8,066 bases of DNA from Flavobacterium sp. (GTDB lineage: Bacteria; Bacteroidota; Bacteroidia; Flavobacteriales; Flavobacteriaceae), in NCBI GenBank assembly GCA_027483785.1, contig JAIXTU010000257.1, forward strand, positions 1-8,066. Direction: 5' to 3'. The position numbers and the translations under genes are program-made. The notes under the pieces were generated by a model. The model saw only the letters and a program-made list of their open reading frames with translations. It did no database searches and was not told the origin of the DNA. Shown here one piece after another: positions 1 through 6,919 of this stretch (position 1 is its first letter; each line of letters opens with the position of its first letter).

Positions 1-1
1 C

Positions 2-1363
2 ATGTTGGTATTCCTTTCCACAACCTTATTTGCACAGGAAATTATAAAGGATACAGTTAAGCCGATTCAGATTCCAAAATCTAAACAGAAAATCGACGGA
101 ATTGTAGCTACAGTAGGGGATTACTTAGTTTTAGATTCCGATATCGATAAAAGCTTCTTGGAACTTACAAGTACCCGAAATTCGATCGATGGGATTACAC
201 GCTGCCAGATGATCGGCAAGCTCCTCGAAGAACGCCTTTACGCCCACCAAGCTGTTCAGGACAGCATTGTTGTGAGCGATGCTGAAATTAATGGTACATT
301 AGAAGAAAAGTTGTCTGTAATGATTGAACAAATCGGCAGCATGGACAAATTGGTGAAATTCTTTAAGAAAAACTCCGAAGAAGAACTTCGATCTACATTT
401 TTTGACGTTTTAAAGATGAGCCGACTCGCTTCTGAAATGCAGAAAAAAATTGTTGAAAAAGTTGAAATTACACCGGAAGAGGTTCGAAATTACTTTAAAT
501 CAATACCGAAAGCTGATTTACCCGTTTTCGGCGATGAAGTCGAGGTAGCACAAATAGTCATCAAACCAAAAATCTCCGATGAAGAAAAGCAAAAGGTAAT
601 TGATAAACTCAAAGAGCTCAAGCGAGACGTTATTAATGGAAGCAGTTTCTTTTCGAAAGCCGTTTTGTATTCACAAGATCCCGGTTCCAAATCGAATGGT
701 GGATACTACAAAATGAATCGAAAAACGCCTTTTGTTAAGGAATTCAAGGACGTAGCTTTTAGTTTGAATGAGGGTGAAATTTCCGAACCTTTTGAAACCG
801 AATTTGGTTATCACATTATTCTTGTCGAAAAAATCAGAGGACAAGAAGTCGATTTGCGTCACATCCTACTTATCCCTAAAGTTTCCGATGAAGCCCTCAA
901 AGAAGCCAAAGACGAAATTATCGAAATTCGTAAACGCATTTTGGCGGGAGATATAACCTTCGGTGATGCTGCAAGAGCCTCTTCCGATGAAAAAGAAACC
1001 AAGAATAACGGCGGACAACTCGTAAACCCTAGAACACTCGATACCCGTTTCGATCTTACAAAAATGGATCCGTCATTGTACTCGCAAGTTTCAAATCTTA
1101 AGCAAGGCGAAATTTCAGTACCTTTTTTAGATACCGATCAAACGCAAAAGAAAATGTACAAAATCATTACGGTTACCAATCGAATTCCTTCGCACAACGC
1201 CGATTATGCACAAGATTTTCTCAAAATCAAAGATTTAGCTTTGAAAGAAAAACAATTTAAAGCCATTGCTAAATGGACCAATGAGAAAATCAAAGAAACA
1301 TTCATAAAAATTAATGGAGAATACCGCGATTGTCTTTATGAAAGCAATTGGTTAAAAAAATAA
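2..1363 (+). CDS. surA: SurA-type periplasmic chaperone / parvulin peptidyl-prolyl isomerase (5' end cut by window)
   Basis: Predicted exported folding factor that escorts outer-membrane proteins through the periplasm and isomerises prolyl bonds. The visible 453 residues begin inside a signal peptide: a hydrophobic stretch ends in LFAQE, with likely cleavage after Ala11, but no Lys/Arg n-region precedes it. The true start therefore probably lies left of the window, and the ATG at 2 is probably internal. Residues about 30-165 match the SurA N-terminal chaperone region (IDGIVATVGD followed by helices). Parvulin domain 1 spans about 178-280 (GSKSNGGYYKM, FGYHIILVEKIRGQ) and domain 2 about 284-393 (LRHILLIP, NNGGQL, QGEISVPF). 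A helical tail runs to 453. Domain 1 has Gln184 where parvulins usually have His (RHIL motif); domain 2 keeps it (His287) but lacks the FGYH-type His. The gene ends 6 bases before moxR, so the two are probably one operon. The family is certain; the symbol is by homology. Confidence 0.9.
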   Translation: MLVFLSTTLFAQEIIKDTVKPIQIPKSKQKIDGIVATVGDYLVLDSDIDKSFLELTSTRNSIDGITRCQMIGKLLEERLYAHQAVQDSIVVSDAEINGTLEEKLSVMIEQIGSMDKLVKFFKKNSEEELRSTFFDVLKMSRLASEMQKKIVEKVEITPEEVRNYFKSIPKADLPVFGDEVEVAQIVIKPKISDEEKQKVIDKLKELKRDVINGSSFFSKAVLYSQDPGSKSNGGYYKMNRKTPFVKEFKDVAFSLNEGEISEPFETEFGYHIILVEKIRGQEVDLRHILLIPKVSDEALKEAKDEIIEIRKRILAGDITFGDAARASSDEKETKNNGGQLVNPRTLDTRFDLTKMDPSLYSQVSNLKQGEISVPFLDTDQTQKKMYKIITVTNRIPSHNADYAQDFLKIKDLALKEKQFKAIAKWTNEKIKETFIKINGEYRDCLYESNWLKK

Positions 1364-1369
1364 TTCAAA

Positions 1370-2323
1370 ATGTCAGACGTAGCAGCAGTTCAAAGCCTTG
1401 TTCAAAAACGACTCGCGTTGAAGTCCGAAATCGCAAAAGTGATTGTAGGACAAGACGAAGTAGTCGATCAGATTTTACTCAGTATCTTTTCCGGTGGCCA
1501 TGCTTTATTGGTTGGCGTTCCGGGTTTGGCGAAAACGCTCATGGTAAATACCATCGCACAAAGTTTGGGATTGCAGTTTAAGCGTATCCAATTTACCCCA
1601 GATTTAATGCCATCCGATATTTTGGGAAGTGAGATCTTAGACGAAAACAGAACCTTTAAATTCATTAAGGGACCTGTTTTTTCGAACATCATCCTTGCCG
1701 ACGAGATTAACCGGACACCGCCTAAAACGCAAGCCGCCTTGCTAGAAGCTATGCAAGAGCGCGCAGTTACCATTGCCGGTCACAATTACAAACTCGATTT
1801 GCCCTATTTTGTTTTGGCAACACAAAACCCCATCGAGCAAGAAGGAACTTATCCTTTGCCAGAAGCACAGCTCGATCGTTTTATGTTTTCAATCAAGCTT
1901 GATTATCCAAGTTTTGAGGAAGAAGTTGCTGTCGTAAAAAATACCACCTCGGATTATAAGCCGCAAATTCAAGCATTATTTACTGCAGAAGAAATAATTT
2001 CTTACCAAGAACTTATTCGCCGTGTTCCGGTTGCAGATAACGTCATTGAATATGCGGTGCGTTTAGTGTCAAAAACGCGTCCAAATTCGATAGACGCATC
2101 AGATTTTATCAAAAACTATATCGATTGGGGAGCTGGACCTCGTGCTTCACAGAACCTAATTCTGGCAGCTAAAGCTCATGCTTTATTTAACGGAAAATTT
2201 TCGCCAGACGCAGAAGATGTTAAAGCCGTTGCAGTAGGAATCTTGCGTCATCGAGTTGTCAAGAATTATAAAGCAGATGCCGAAAATATTACTATTGAAG
2301 CGATAATCGAAAAGCTATTTTAA
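1370..2323 (+). CDS. MoxR-family AAA+ ATPase
   Basis: Cytoplasmic AAA+ ATPase of the MoxR group, thought to act as a chaperone in maturing or activating protein complexes; the partner cannot be read from the sequence. It has 317 residues, normal for the family. Motifs are all present: Walker A GVPGLAKT (49-56; the GLAKT form is typical of MoxR proper), Walker B IILADEIN (107-114), sensor 1 TQNP (151-154), arginine-finger-type LDR (168-170), and sensor 2 GAGPRAS (254-260) in the C-terminal lid (about 240-310). The start is the ATG 6 bases after the surA stop. There is no Shine-Dalgarno and no room for a promoter, which implies cotranscription with surA and perhaps translational coupling. The MoxR partners usually encoded next door (DUF58 and VWA-domain proteins) are missing downstream: a terminator follows, then aconitase. 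Confidence 0.95.
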   Translation: MSDVAAVQSLVQKRLALKSEIAKVIVGQDEVVDQILLSIFSGGHALLVGVPGLAKTLMVNTIAQSLGLQFKRIQFTPDLMPSDILGSEILDENRTFKFIKGPVFSNIILADEINRTPPKTQAALLEAMQERAVTIAGHNYKLDLPYFVLATQNPIEQEGTYPLPEAQLDRFMFSIKLDYPSFEEEVAVVKNTTSDYKPQIQALFTAEEIISYQELIRRVPVADNVIEYAVRLVSKTRPNSIDASDFIKNYIDWGAGPRASQNLILAAKAHALFNGKFSPDAEDVKAVAVGILRHRVVKNYKADAENITIEAIIEKLF

Positions 2324-2350
2324 GACCGATTATTGCTAATTTCGGATTTT

Positions 2351-2390
2351 AAACGCTCGTTTTTAATAATTTTAGAGACGAGCGTTTTTT
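2351..2390 (+). terminator. Rho-independent terminator of the surA-moxR unit
   Basis: Perfect 10-bp inverted repeat: aaacgctcgt (2351-2360) pairs with acgagcgttt (2378-2387). Weaker pairs with wobbles can extend it inward, and it runs into six T (2385-2390). It begins 27 bases after the moxR stop, so it separates the envelope unit from the aconitase gene. Confidence 0.85.
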
Positions 2391-2466
2391 ATTTGATAAA
2401 TCCTCAAAAGTTGTTTAGAATCAAACGGTATTAGCTTTCGCCGAACAACAACTACCAACGTTTTCG

Positions 2467-2474
2467 TAAATTTG
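2467..2474 (+). promoter_or_regulatory. Bacteroidota-type -7 promoter box of aconitase
   Basis: TAAATTTG is a perfect match to the Bacteroidota -7 consensus TAnnTTTG, 24 bases before the aconitase ATG at 2499. That implies a leader of roughly 15-20 bases. No good TTTG -33 element sits at the expected 19-base spacing (around 2444-2447), so the upstream half is weak. An alternative in-frame TTG start at 2472 lies inside this box and so would be at or before the transcription start; this favours the ATG at 2499. The leader is A-rich (aaacaaataagtaaaatc), with no Shine-Dalgarno, as is usual in this phylum. Confidence 0.7.
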
Positions 2475-2498
2475 CACCGCAAACAAATAAGTAAAATC

Positions 2499-4766
2499 AT
2501 GGCTTTTGATATTGAAATGATTAAAAAGGTTTACGCAACCATGCCAGAGCGCGTAAACAAGGCGCGGGAATTGGTGGGAAGACCTTTAACGCTAACTGAA
2601 AAAATATTATACAACCACCTTTGGGAAGGTAATCCGACGCAGGGTTTTTCTCGTGGAAAAGATTACGTAGATTTTGCTCCAGACCGAGTAGCTTGTCAGG
2701 ATGCAACAGCCCAAATGGCACTTCTTCAATTTATGCATGCCGGTAAATCAAAAGTTGCCGTACCAACAACGGTACATTGCGACCACTTGATCCAAGCGAA
2801 AGTTGATGCAGCAACTGATTTAGCTCGCGCGAAACAACAGTCGAGCGAAGTTTTTGATTTCCTTTCATCGGTATCAAATAAATACGGAATTGGATTTTGG
2901 AAACCAGGTGCAGGAATTATTCACCAAGTAGTATTAGAAAACTATGCATTTCCGGGCGGAATGATGATTGGTACCGATTCACACACAGTAAATGCTGGCG
3001 GATTGGGAATGATTGCCATTGGAGTAGGAGGTGCCGATGCCGTAGACGTTATGTCGGGAATGGCTTGGGAATTGAAGTTCCCGAAACTTATCGGTGTAAA
3101 ACTTACAGGTAAATTATCGGGTTGGACAGCACCAAAAGATGTAATTCTGAAAGTAGCTGGAATCCTTACTGTAAAAGGGGGAACTGGCGCTGTCGTTGAA
3201 TATTTCGGCGAAGGTGCTACTGCAATGTCTTGTACCGGTAAAGGAACCATTTGTAATATGGGTGCTGAAATCGGCGCAACAACGTCAACTTTTGGATATG
3301 ATGAGTCGATGGCGCGCTACTTGCGTTCGACAAATCGTGCCGATGTTGCCGATGCTGCCGACGCGATTGCACCCTATCTAACAGGAGATCCAGAAGTATA
3401 CGCAAATCCAGAGCAATATTTTGATCAAGTGATCGAAATTAATTTGTCGGAATTGGAGCCACATCTAAACGGTCCGTTTACACCAGATTTGGCTACACCT
3501 ATTTCAAAAATGCGTGAAGAAGCTATCAAAAATAACTGGCCACTTCGTGTAGAAATTGGTTTGATCGGATCTTGTACCAACTCGTCCTACGAAGATATTT
3601 CTCGTGCAGCGTCGCTTGCTAAGCAGGTTGCCGATAAAAAATTGAAGACTAAAGCTGCGTTTACCATTACTCCAGGTTCGGAAGTTGTTCGTTCGACTAT
3701 TGAAAGAGATGGTTTTATTGATACCTTCAACCAAATTGGTGCTACTGTATTTGCAAATGCTTGCGGTCCGTGTATCGGAATGTGGGATCGTGAAGGTGCA
3801 GAAAAAGAAGAGCGCAACACGATTGTACACTCGTTTAACAGAAACTTTTCGAAACGTGCCGACGGCAACCCAAACACCTTAGCTTTCGTTGGTTCTCCAG
3901 AGCTTGTTACCGCTTTAGCGATTGCAGGAGACCTTGGATTTAATCCAATTACCGATACATTAATTAATGAAGATGGCGAAGAGGTTAAATTAGACGAACC
4001 AACAGGAAATGAGTTGCCAGCAAAAGGTTTTTATGCTGAAGATCCAGGTTATCAAGCGCCGGCCGAAGACGGAAGCGGCGTTACAGTAGCTGTGAGTCCA
4101 ACTAGTGAGCGTTTACAGCTTTTAGCTCCCTTTGAGCCATGGGATGGAAACAATATTACAGGTGCTAAATTGCTGATTAAAGCCTTCGGAAAGTGTACTA
4201 CTGATCACATTTCTATGGCAGGTCCATGGTTGCGATTCCGTGGTCACCTTGATAACATTTCAAACAATATGCTTATTGGCGCGATTAACGCCTTTAACCA
4301 AAAAGCTAATTCGGTTAAGAATCAGCTTACAGGAGCTTACGATGCGGTACCAGCCGTGCAACGTGCATACAAAGCTGCTGGAATTCCGTCGATAGTTGTG
4401 GGCGATCACAACTACGGCGAAGGATCGTCTCGTGAACATGCTGCTATGGAGCCACGTTTCTTAGGTGTAAAAGCCGTTTTGGTAAAGTCGTTTGCACGTA
4501 TTCACGAAACTAACTTGAAAAAGCAAGGTATGCTAGCACTTACATTTGCAAATGAAGCAGATTACGATAAAATTCGTGAAAACGACACGATTAATTTCAA
4601 AGATTTAACGTCGTTTGCACCGGGTGTACCACTTACGTTAGAATTTATTCACGATGATGGTACTACGGATATCATTCTGGCAAATCATACGTACAATGAA
4701 GGTCAAATTGCTTGGTTTAAAGCAGGTTCAGCATTGAATTTGATTGCTGCTGCCGGAGCTGCATAA
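2499..4766 (+). CDS. acn: Aconitate hydratase, mitochondrial type
   Basis: Converts citrate to isocitrate via cis-aconitate in the TCA cycle; a cytoplasmic 4Fe-4S enzyme. From the ATG at 2499 it has 755 residues, the length of the mitochondrial-type aconitases rather than the larger AcnA/IRP or AcnB types. The three cluster-ligand cysteines are visible: Cys359 in GSCTNSSYED, and Cys422 and Cys425 in ANACGPCIG. Other active-site blocks are HCDHL (93-97), GTDSHT (158-163), NRNF (447-450) and YGEGSSREHAA (639-649), with the catalytic serine expected in GSSR (643/644). The C-terminal swivel domain holds GKCTTDHISMAGPWLRFRGH (564-583) and SFARIHETNLKKQG (664-677). Nothing is broken or missing. The longer version starting at TTG 2472 is unlikely because that codon is part of the promoter. 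It is a single-gene unit with its own promoter and terminator. Oxidants and iron limitation generally inactivate this enzyme class, but no iron-regulator site is recognisable. Confidence 0.97.
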   Translation: MAFDIEMIKKVYATMPERVNKARELVGRPLTLTEKILYNHLWEGNPTQGFSRGKDYVDFAPDRVACQDATAQMALLQFMHAGKSKVAVPTTVHCDHLIQAKVDAATDLARAKQQSSEVFDFLSSVSNKYGIGFWKPGAGIIHQVVLENYAFPGGMMIGTDSHTVNAGGLGMIAIGVGGADAVDVMSGMAWELKFPKLIGVKLTGKLSGWTAPKDVILKVAGILTVKGGTGAVVEYFGEGATAMSCTGKGTICNMGAEIGATTSTFGYDESMARYLRSTNRADVADAADAIAPYLTGDPEVYANPEQYFDQVIEINLSELEPHLNGPFTPDLATPISKMREEAIKNNWPLRVEIGLIGSCTNSSYEDISRAASLAKQVADKKLKTKAAFTITPGSEVVRSTIERDGFIDTFNQIGATVFANACGPCIGMWDREGAEKEERNTIVHSFNRNFSKRADGNPNTLAFVGSPELVTALAIAGDLGFNPITDTLINEDGEEVKLDEPTGNELPAKGFYAEDPGYQAPAEDGSGVTVAVSPTSERLQLLAPFEPWDGNNITGAKLLIKAFGKCTTDHISMAGPWLRFRGHLDNISNNMLIGAINAFNQKANSVKNQLTGAYDAVPAVQRAYKAAGIPSIVVGDHNYGEGSSREHAAMEPRFLGVKAVLVKSFARIHETNLKKQGMLALTFANEADYDKIRENDTINFKDLTSFAPGVPLTLEFIHDDGTTDIILANHTYNEGQIAWFKAGSALNLIAAAGAA

Positions 4767-4790
4767 ATCCTTTTGTACATTTTTATAAAG

Positions 4791-4826
4791 TCTGCCCAGC
4801 TCAAAAAGTTGGGCAGATTTTTTTTT
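4791..4826 (+). terminator. Rho-independent terminator of aconitase
   Basis: 10-bp stem with one G-T pair: tctgcccagc (4791-4800) with gttgggcaga (4808-4817), a 7-base loop, then nine T (4818-4826). It starts 24 bases after the aconitase stop. This is one of the strongest terminators in the window. Confidence 0.92.
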
Positions 4827-5162
4827 GATGTCTTGCTGCAATTTAGATTTTAGACGAGTTGAATATGGGAAATCTCTAATGCGAAAATTCGTTAAAACCC
4901 GAACTCGATTAAGAATGATTGACAACCGTACGAGTAAAATTTGTTGGTGGTGATTTTTGGAAAATACGTTAGGATTTTTTAGATTGAAATTTTGGATTTA
5001 TCTCGGTTTTCTAAACTGTTTATATAATTGCAAATGAGTTTATTAAACTGAGGTAATATTGCAATATTACAACTGCATTTTTGCAAAGTCGAAAATCTAT
5101 TTCTTTGAAATTTCAAGATATTGAAAACGCATTGAAAAAAGCACTATCGTTTTGGTAACGAT
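4827..5162. other. AT-rich gene-free stretch
   Basis: No open frame with coding character, no RNA gene fold I can recognise and no transposase remnant. The part from 5041 to 5160 is about 28% G+C. Small structures seen here: an 18-bp perfect palindrome (5053-5070); a 12-bp palindrome ttgaaatttcaa (5105-5116); and a 6-bp hairpin atcgtt/aacgat (5146-5151 with 5157-5162) followed by a few T. The string TATAATTG (5023-5030) differs from the Bacteroidota -7 consensus at one position but has no well-spaced -33 partner. A small RNA cannot be excluded, but nothing proves one. Confidence 0.5.
5053..5070. repeat. 18-bp perfect palindrome
   Basis: gtaatattg followed directly by caatattac, a perfect dyad with no spacer, lying 23 bases after the TATAATTG box. 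A spacerless dyad is more like a protein-binding site for a homodimer than an RNA hairpin. It lies about 285 bases after the aconitase stop and is not next to the start of any visible gene, so its target, if any, is unclear. Confidence 0.6.
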
Positions 5163-5353
5163 TTTCTGCGTAAGCGACGGCAGCGGAAAGCTTGCGCGAA
5201 ACGGGCTTAGCAATTGCGGTTTGGTGCGGCGACCAACGGAAGCCCGTGCCAAAGCTTGCAAATGCTTAGCTCGTTTGGTGCCACTTGCAGCGAACGGCGC
5301 GACCCCGCCCAGCGATACATTTTCGTTAGGATGCATGCGCGGGGATACGCCCC
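5163..5353. repeat. GC-rich structured intergenic element, candidate dispersed repeat
   Basis: G+C jumps from about 28% (5041-5160) to about 59% (5161-5353) and the segment ends at the gap terminator. It is full of inverted repeats: acgggctt (5201-5208) with aagcccgt (5240-5247), enclosing ttggt (5221-5225) with accaa (5232-5236); and ggcg/ccccgc (5296-5299, 5303-5308) with gcgggg/cgcc (5339-5344, 5348-5351). Short internal direct repeats include aaagcttgc (5187 and 5251) and gcttagc (5205 and 5264). Both strands stay open by chance because stops are rare in GC-rich DNA; the translations look like no protein family. From general memory, not checked, Flavobacteriaceae genomes carry many intergenic elements with phrases like gcgtaagcga, gcagcgg and gcgacccc...cgcccc. 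Alternatives are a decayed insertion or a structured RNA. Confidence 0.45.
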
Positions 5354-5386
5354 AAAAAAAACCGGAACACCTTATAGGCATTCCGG
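5354..5386 (-). terminator. Rho-independent terminator of the GAPDH gene
   Basis: Read on the minus strand, ccggaatgcct pairs with aggtgttccgg (11 pairs including two wobbles, 3-base loop; 5362-5386), followed by eight T (plus-strand A, 5354-5361). It lies 28 bases beyond the GAPDH stop. It abuts the GC-rich element, so it may form the edge of that element. Confidence 0.88.
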
Positions 5387-5414
5387 AACAGTATAGTGGT
5401 TAGGTTAGTTTCTA

Positions 5415-6863
5415 TTAATAATAGGTGAAGCGGCGCACTTTTGAAATGTACTTTGCCAAGCGAATTACTTGGTGGCTGTAGCCGTATTCGTTGTCGTACC
5501 ATACGTACAAAACTACGTTTTTACCATCGTCCGAAACAATGGTAGCGTTGCTGTCGTAAATGGCTGGTGCTGAGGTTCCGATAATGTCGGATGACACTAA
5601 TTCGTTATTCAATGAATACTTGATTTGTTCGACCAATTCGCCTTCGAGCGCGTACTTTTTCATGATTTTGTTTACTTCGTCGATGCTGGTTTTTTTGCCA
5701 ACTTCTAAGTTTAAAACCACAAGCGAACCGTTTGGTACCGGAACGCGAATGGCATTTGAAGTGAGTTTTCCGGTAAGCGACGGCAGTGCTTTTGCAACAG
5801 CACTTCCGGCACCAGTTTCGGTAATAACCATGTTTAAACCCGCAGCGCGTCCGCGACGGTATTTTTTGTGCATGTTATCAACCAAATTTTGGTCGTTCGT
5901 GTAAGCGTGAATCGTTTCGAGGTGTCCTTTTACAACGCCGAGTGTATCTTCAACAGCTTTTAAAATAGGTGTGATGGCGTTTGTGGTACACGATGCAGCG
6001 GAGAAAATATCGATTTCATCCGGATTGTAATCGTTTTGATTAACACCGTGAACAATGTTTGGCACGCCTTTTCCGGGAGCGGTAAGCAACACTTTAGAAA
6101 CGCCTTTTGAAACTAAGTGACGCGACAAGGCTTCTTGTGTGGTAAATGCTCCGGTGTTGTCGATGACAAGCGCATCGTCAATTCCGTATGCGGTATAATC
6201 GATGTCTTCTGGTTTTTGTGCCGTGATGAGGTGAACGGTTGTTCCGTTGATAATCAGTGCATTGTTTTCGGTATCGGCAACAACAGATCCTTGAAAGTCG
6301 CCGTGAATCGAGTCGTAACGCAGCAAAGACGCTCTTTTTTCAATGCTCACGGCATCGTTTTGGTCGCGTGTAACCACTGCTCGTAAGCGCAATTGGTTTC
6401 CTTTGCCCATTTTCGACATCATTTCGCGGGCGAGCAAACGGCCAATGCGTCCGAATCCGTAAAGGACGACATCTTTTGGTGTGATATCGGCAGATGATTT
6501 AGCACTTTTCAGTTTATCGATGACAAAAGCTTTGGCATTGCTGTATTTGTCGTCTTCCATGTGGAATTCGTAGGTGAGTTTTCCTAAGTCGAGTTTGCTT
6601 GGTGGCAAATCTAGGCTCAGTACTGCTTTTGCGATTTCTACGGTATCGAAAACGCTGATGGGTTTTCCGCCAAATTCGCCGGCGTATTCGTGCAAATTGA
6701 TAATGTCGCTGACGGTTCTGTCGATAAGTTGGTTGCGAAAGAGTACCATTTCGATGGATTTTTCGTACCATAAATCGCTAATAGTCTTAATTAATTCCAC
6801 ACCGGCTCTGCGTCGGTCCGCCTGAAAAGTCAGCTCCTTTTCATACATTGCGTTGGTTGTCAT
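5415..6863 (-). CDS. gap: Glyceraldehyde-3-phosphate dehydrogenase, long form with N-terminal extension
   Basis: Phosphorylating GAPDH interconverting glyceraldehyde-3-phosphate and 1,3-bisphosphoglycerate in the cytoplasm. It has 482 residues, about 130-150 more than the classic 330-340-residue enzyme. The Rossmann fingerprint GFGRIGR is therefore at 136-142 instead of near the N-terminus. Catalytic Cys292 lies in SAASCTTNAI (288-297), and the partner His319 in TIHAYTNDQ (317-325). Substrate-site blocks include TGAGSAVAKALPSL, RVPVPNGS and WYDNEYGYS (455-463). Residues 1-130 are mostly predicted helical (for example GGKPISVFDTVEIAKAVLSL, 66-83) and have no function I can name. Long GAPDHs of this type occur in Bacteroidota and some proteobacteria. 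Coenzyme preference and a glycolytic versus gluconeogenic role cannot be decided here. The start is the ATG at 6861-6863, 25 bases downstream of a perfect -7 box. The gene is transcribed alone, toward aconitase. Confidence 0.95.
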   Translation of the reverse strand: MTTNAMYEKELTFQADRRRAGVELIKTISDLWYEKSIEMVLFRNQLIDRTVSDIINLHEYAGEFGGKPISVFDTVEIAKAVLSLDLPPSKLDLGKLTYEFHMEDDKYSNAKAFVIDKLKSAKSSADITPKDVVLYGFGRIGRLLAREMMSKMGKGNQLRLRAVVTRDQNDAVSIEKRASLLRYDSIHGDFQGSVVADTENNALIINGTTVHLITAQKPEDIDYTAYGIDDALVIDNTGAFTTQEALSRHLVSKGVSKVLLTAPGKGVPNIVHGVNQNDYNPDEIDIFSAASCTTNAITPILKAVEDTLGVVKGHLETIHAYTNDQNLVDNMHKKYRRGRAAGLNMVITETGAGSAVAKALPSLTGKLTSNAIRVPVPNGSLVVLNLEVGKKTSIDEVNKIMKKYALEGELVEQIKYSLNNELVSSDIIGTSAPAIYDSNATIVSDDGKNVVLYVWYDNEYGYSHQVIRLAKYISKVRRFTYY

Positions 6864-6888
6864 GATTGAATGTTGAAGTTAGACGCGG

Positions 6889-6919
6889 CAAAAGTAATTA
6901 AAATGTTGATTTACGAAAA
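6889..6919 (-). promoter_or_regulatory. Promoter of gap (-7 box with weak -33)
   Basis: On the minus strand TACTTTTG (6896 to 6889) matches TAnnTTTG perfectly. TTTT (6919 to 6916) sits exactly 19 bases upstream, three of four bases matching the Bacteroidota -33 TTTG. The predicted leader to the ATG at 6863 is about 15-20 bases and has no Shine-Dalgarno. Confidence 0.75.

Noticed and set aside
2409..2453. 7-bp inverted repeat agttgtt/aacaact upstream of acn
   Set aside because: Arms are short, the 31-base spacing is long and there is no central symmetry; not distinguishable from chance in AT-rich DNA.
5170..5183. 14-base match gtaagcgacggcag between the island and the gap coding region (5773-5786)
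   Set aside because: In gap it encodes part of a conserved segment near LPSLTGK, flanking bases do not match, and one such match in 8 kb is within chance.
5341..5353. gggg-atacg-cccc hairpin beside an A run as a rightward terminator
   Set aside because: On the plus strand it is followed by A, not T; on the minus strand the T run comes before it. The T run belongs to the adjacent gap terminator.
5152..5403. Open frames on both strands across the GC-rich island (about 83 and 94 residues)
   Set aside because: They overlap each other in antisense, resemble no protein family, run into the gap terminator and are explained by scarcity of stop codons in GC-rich DNA.
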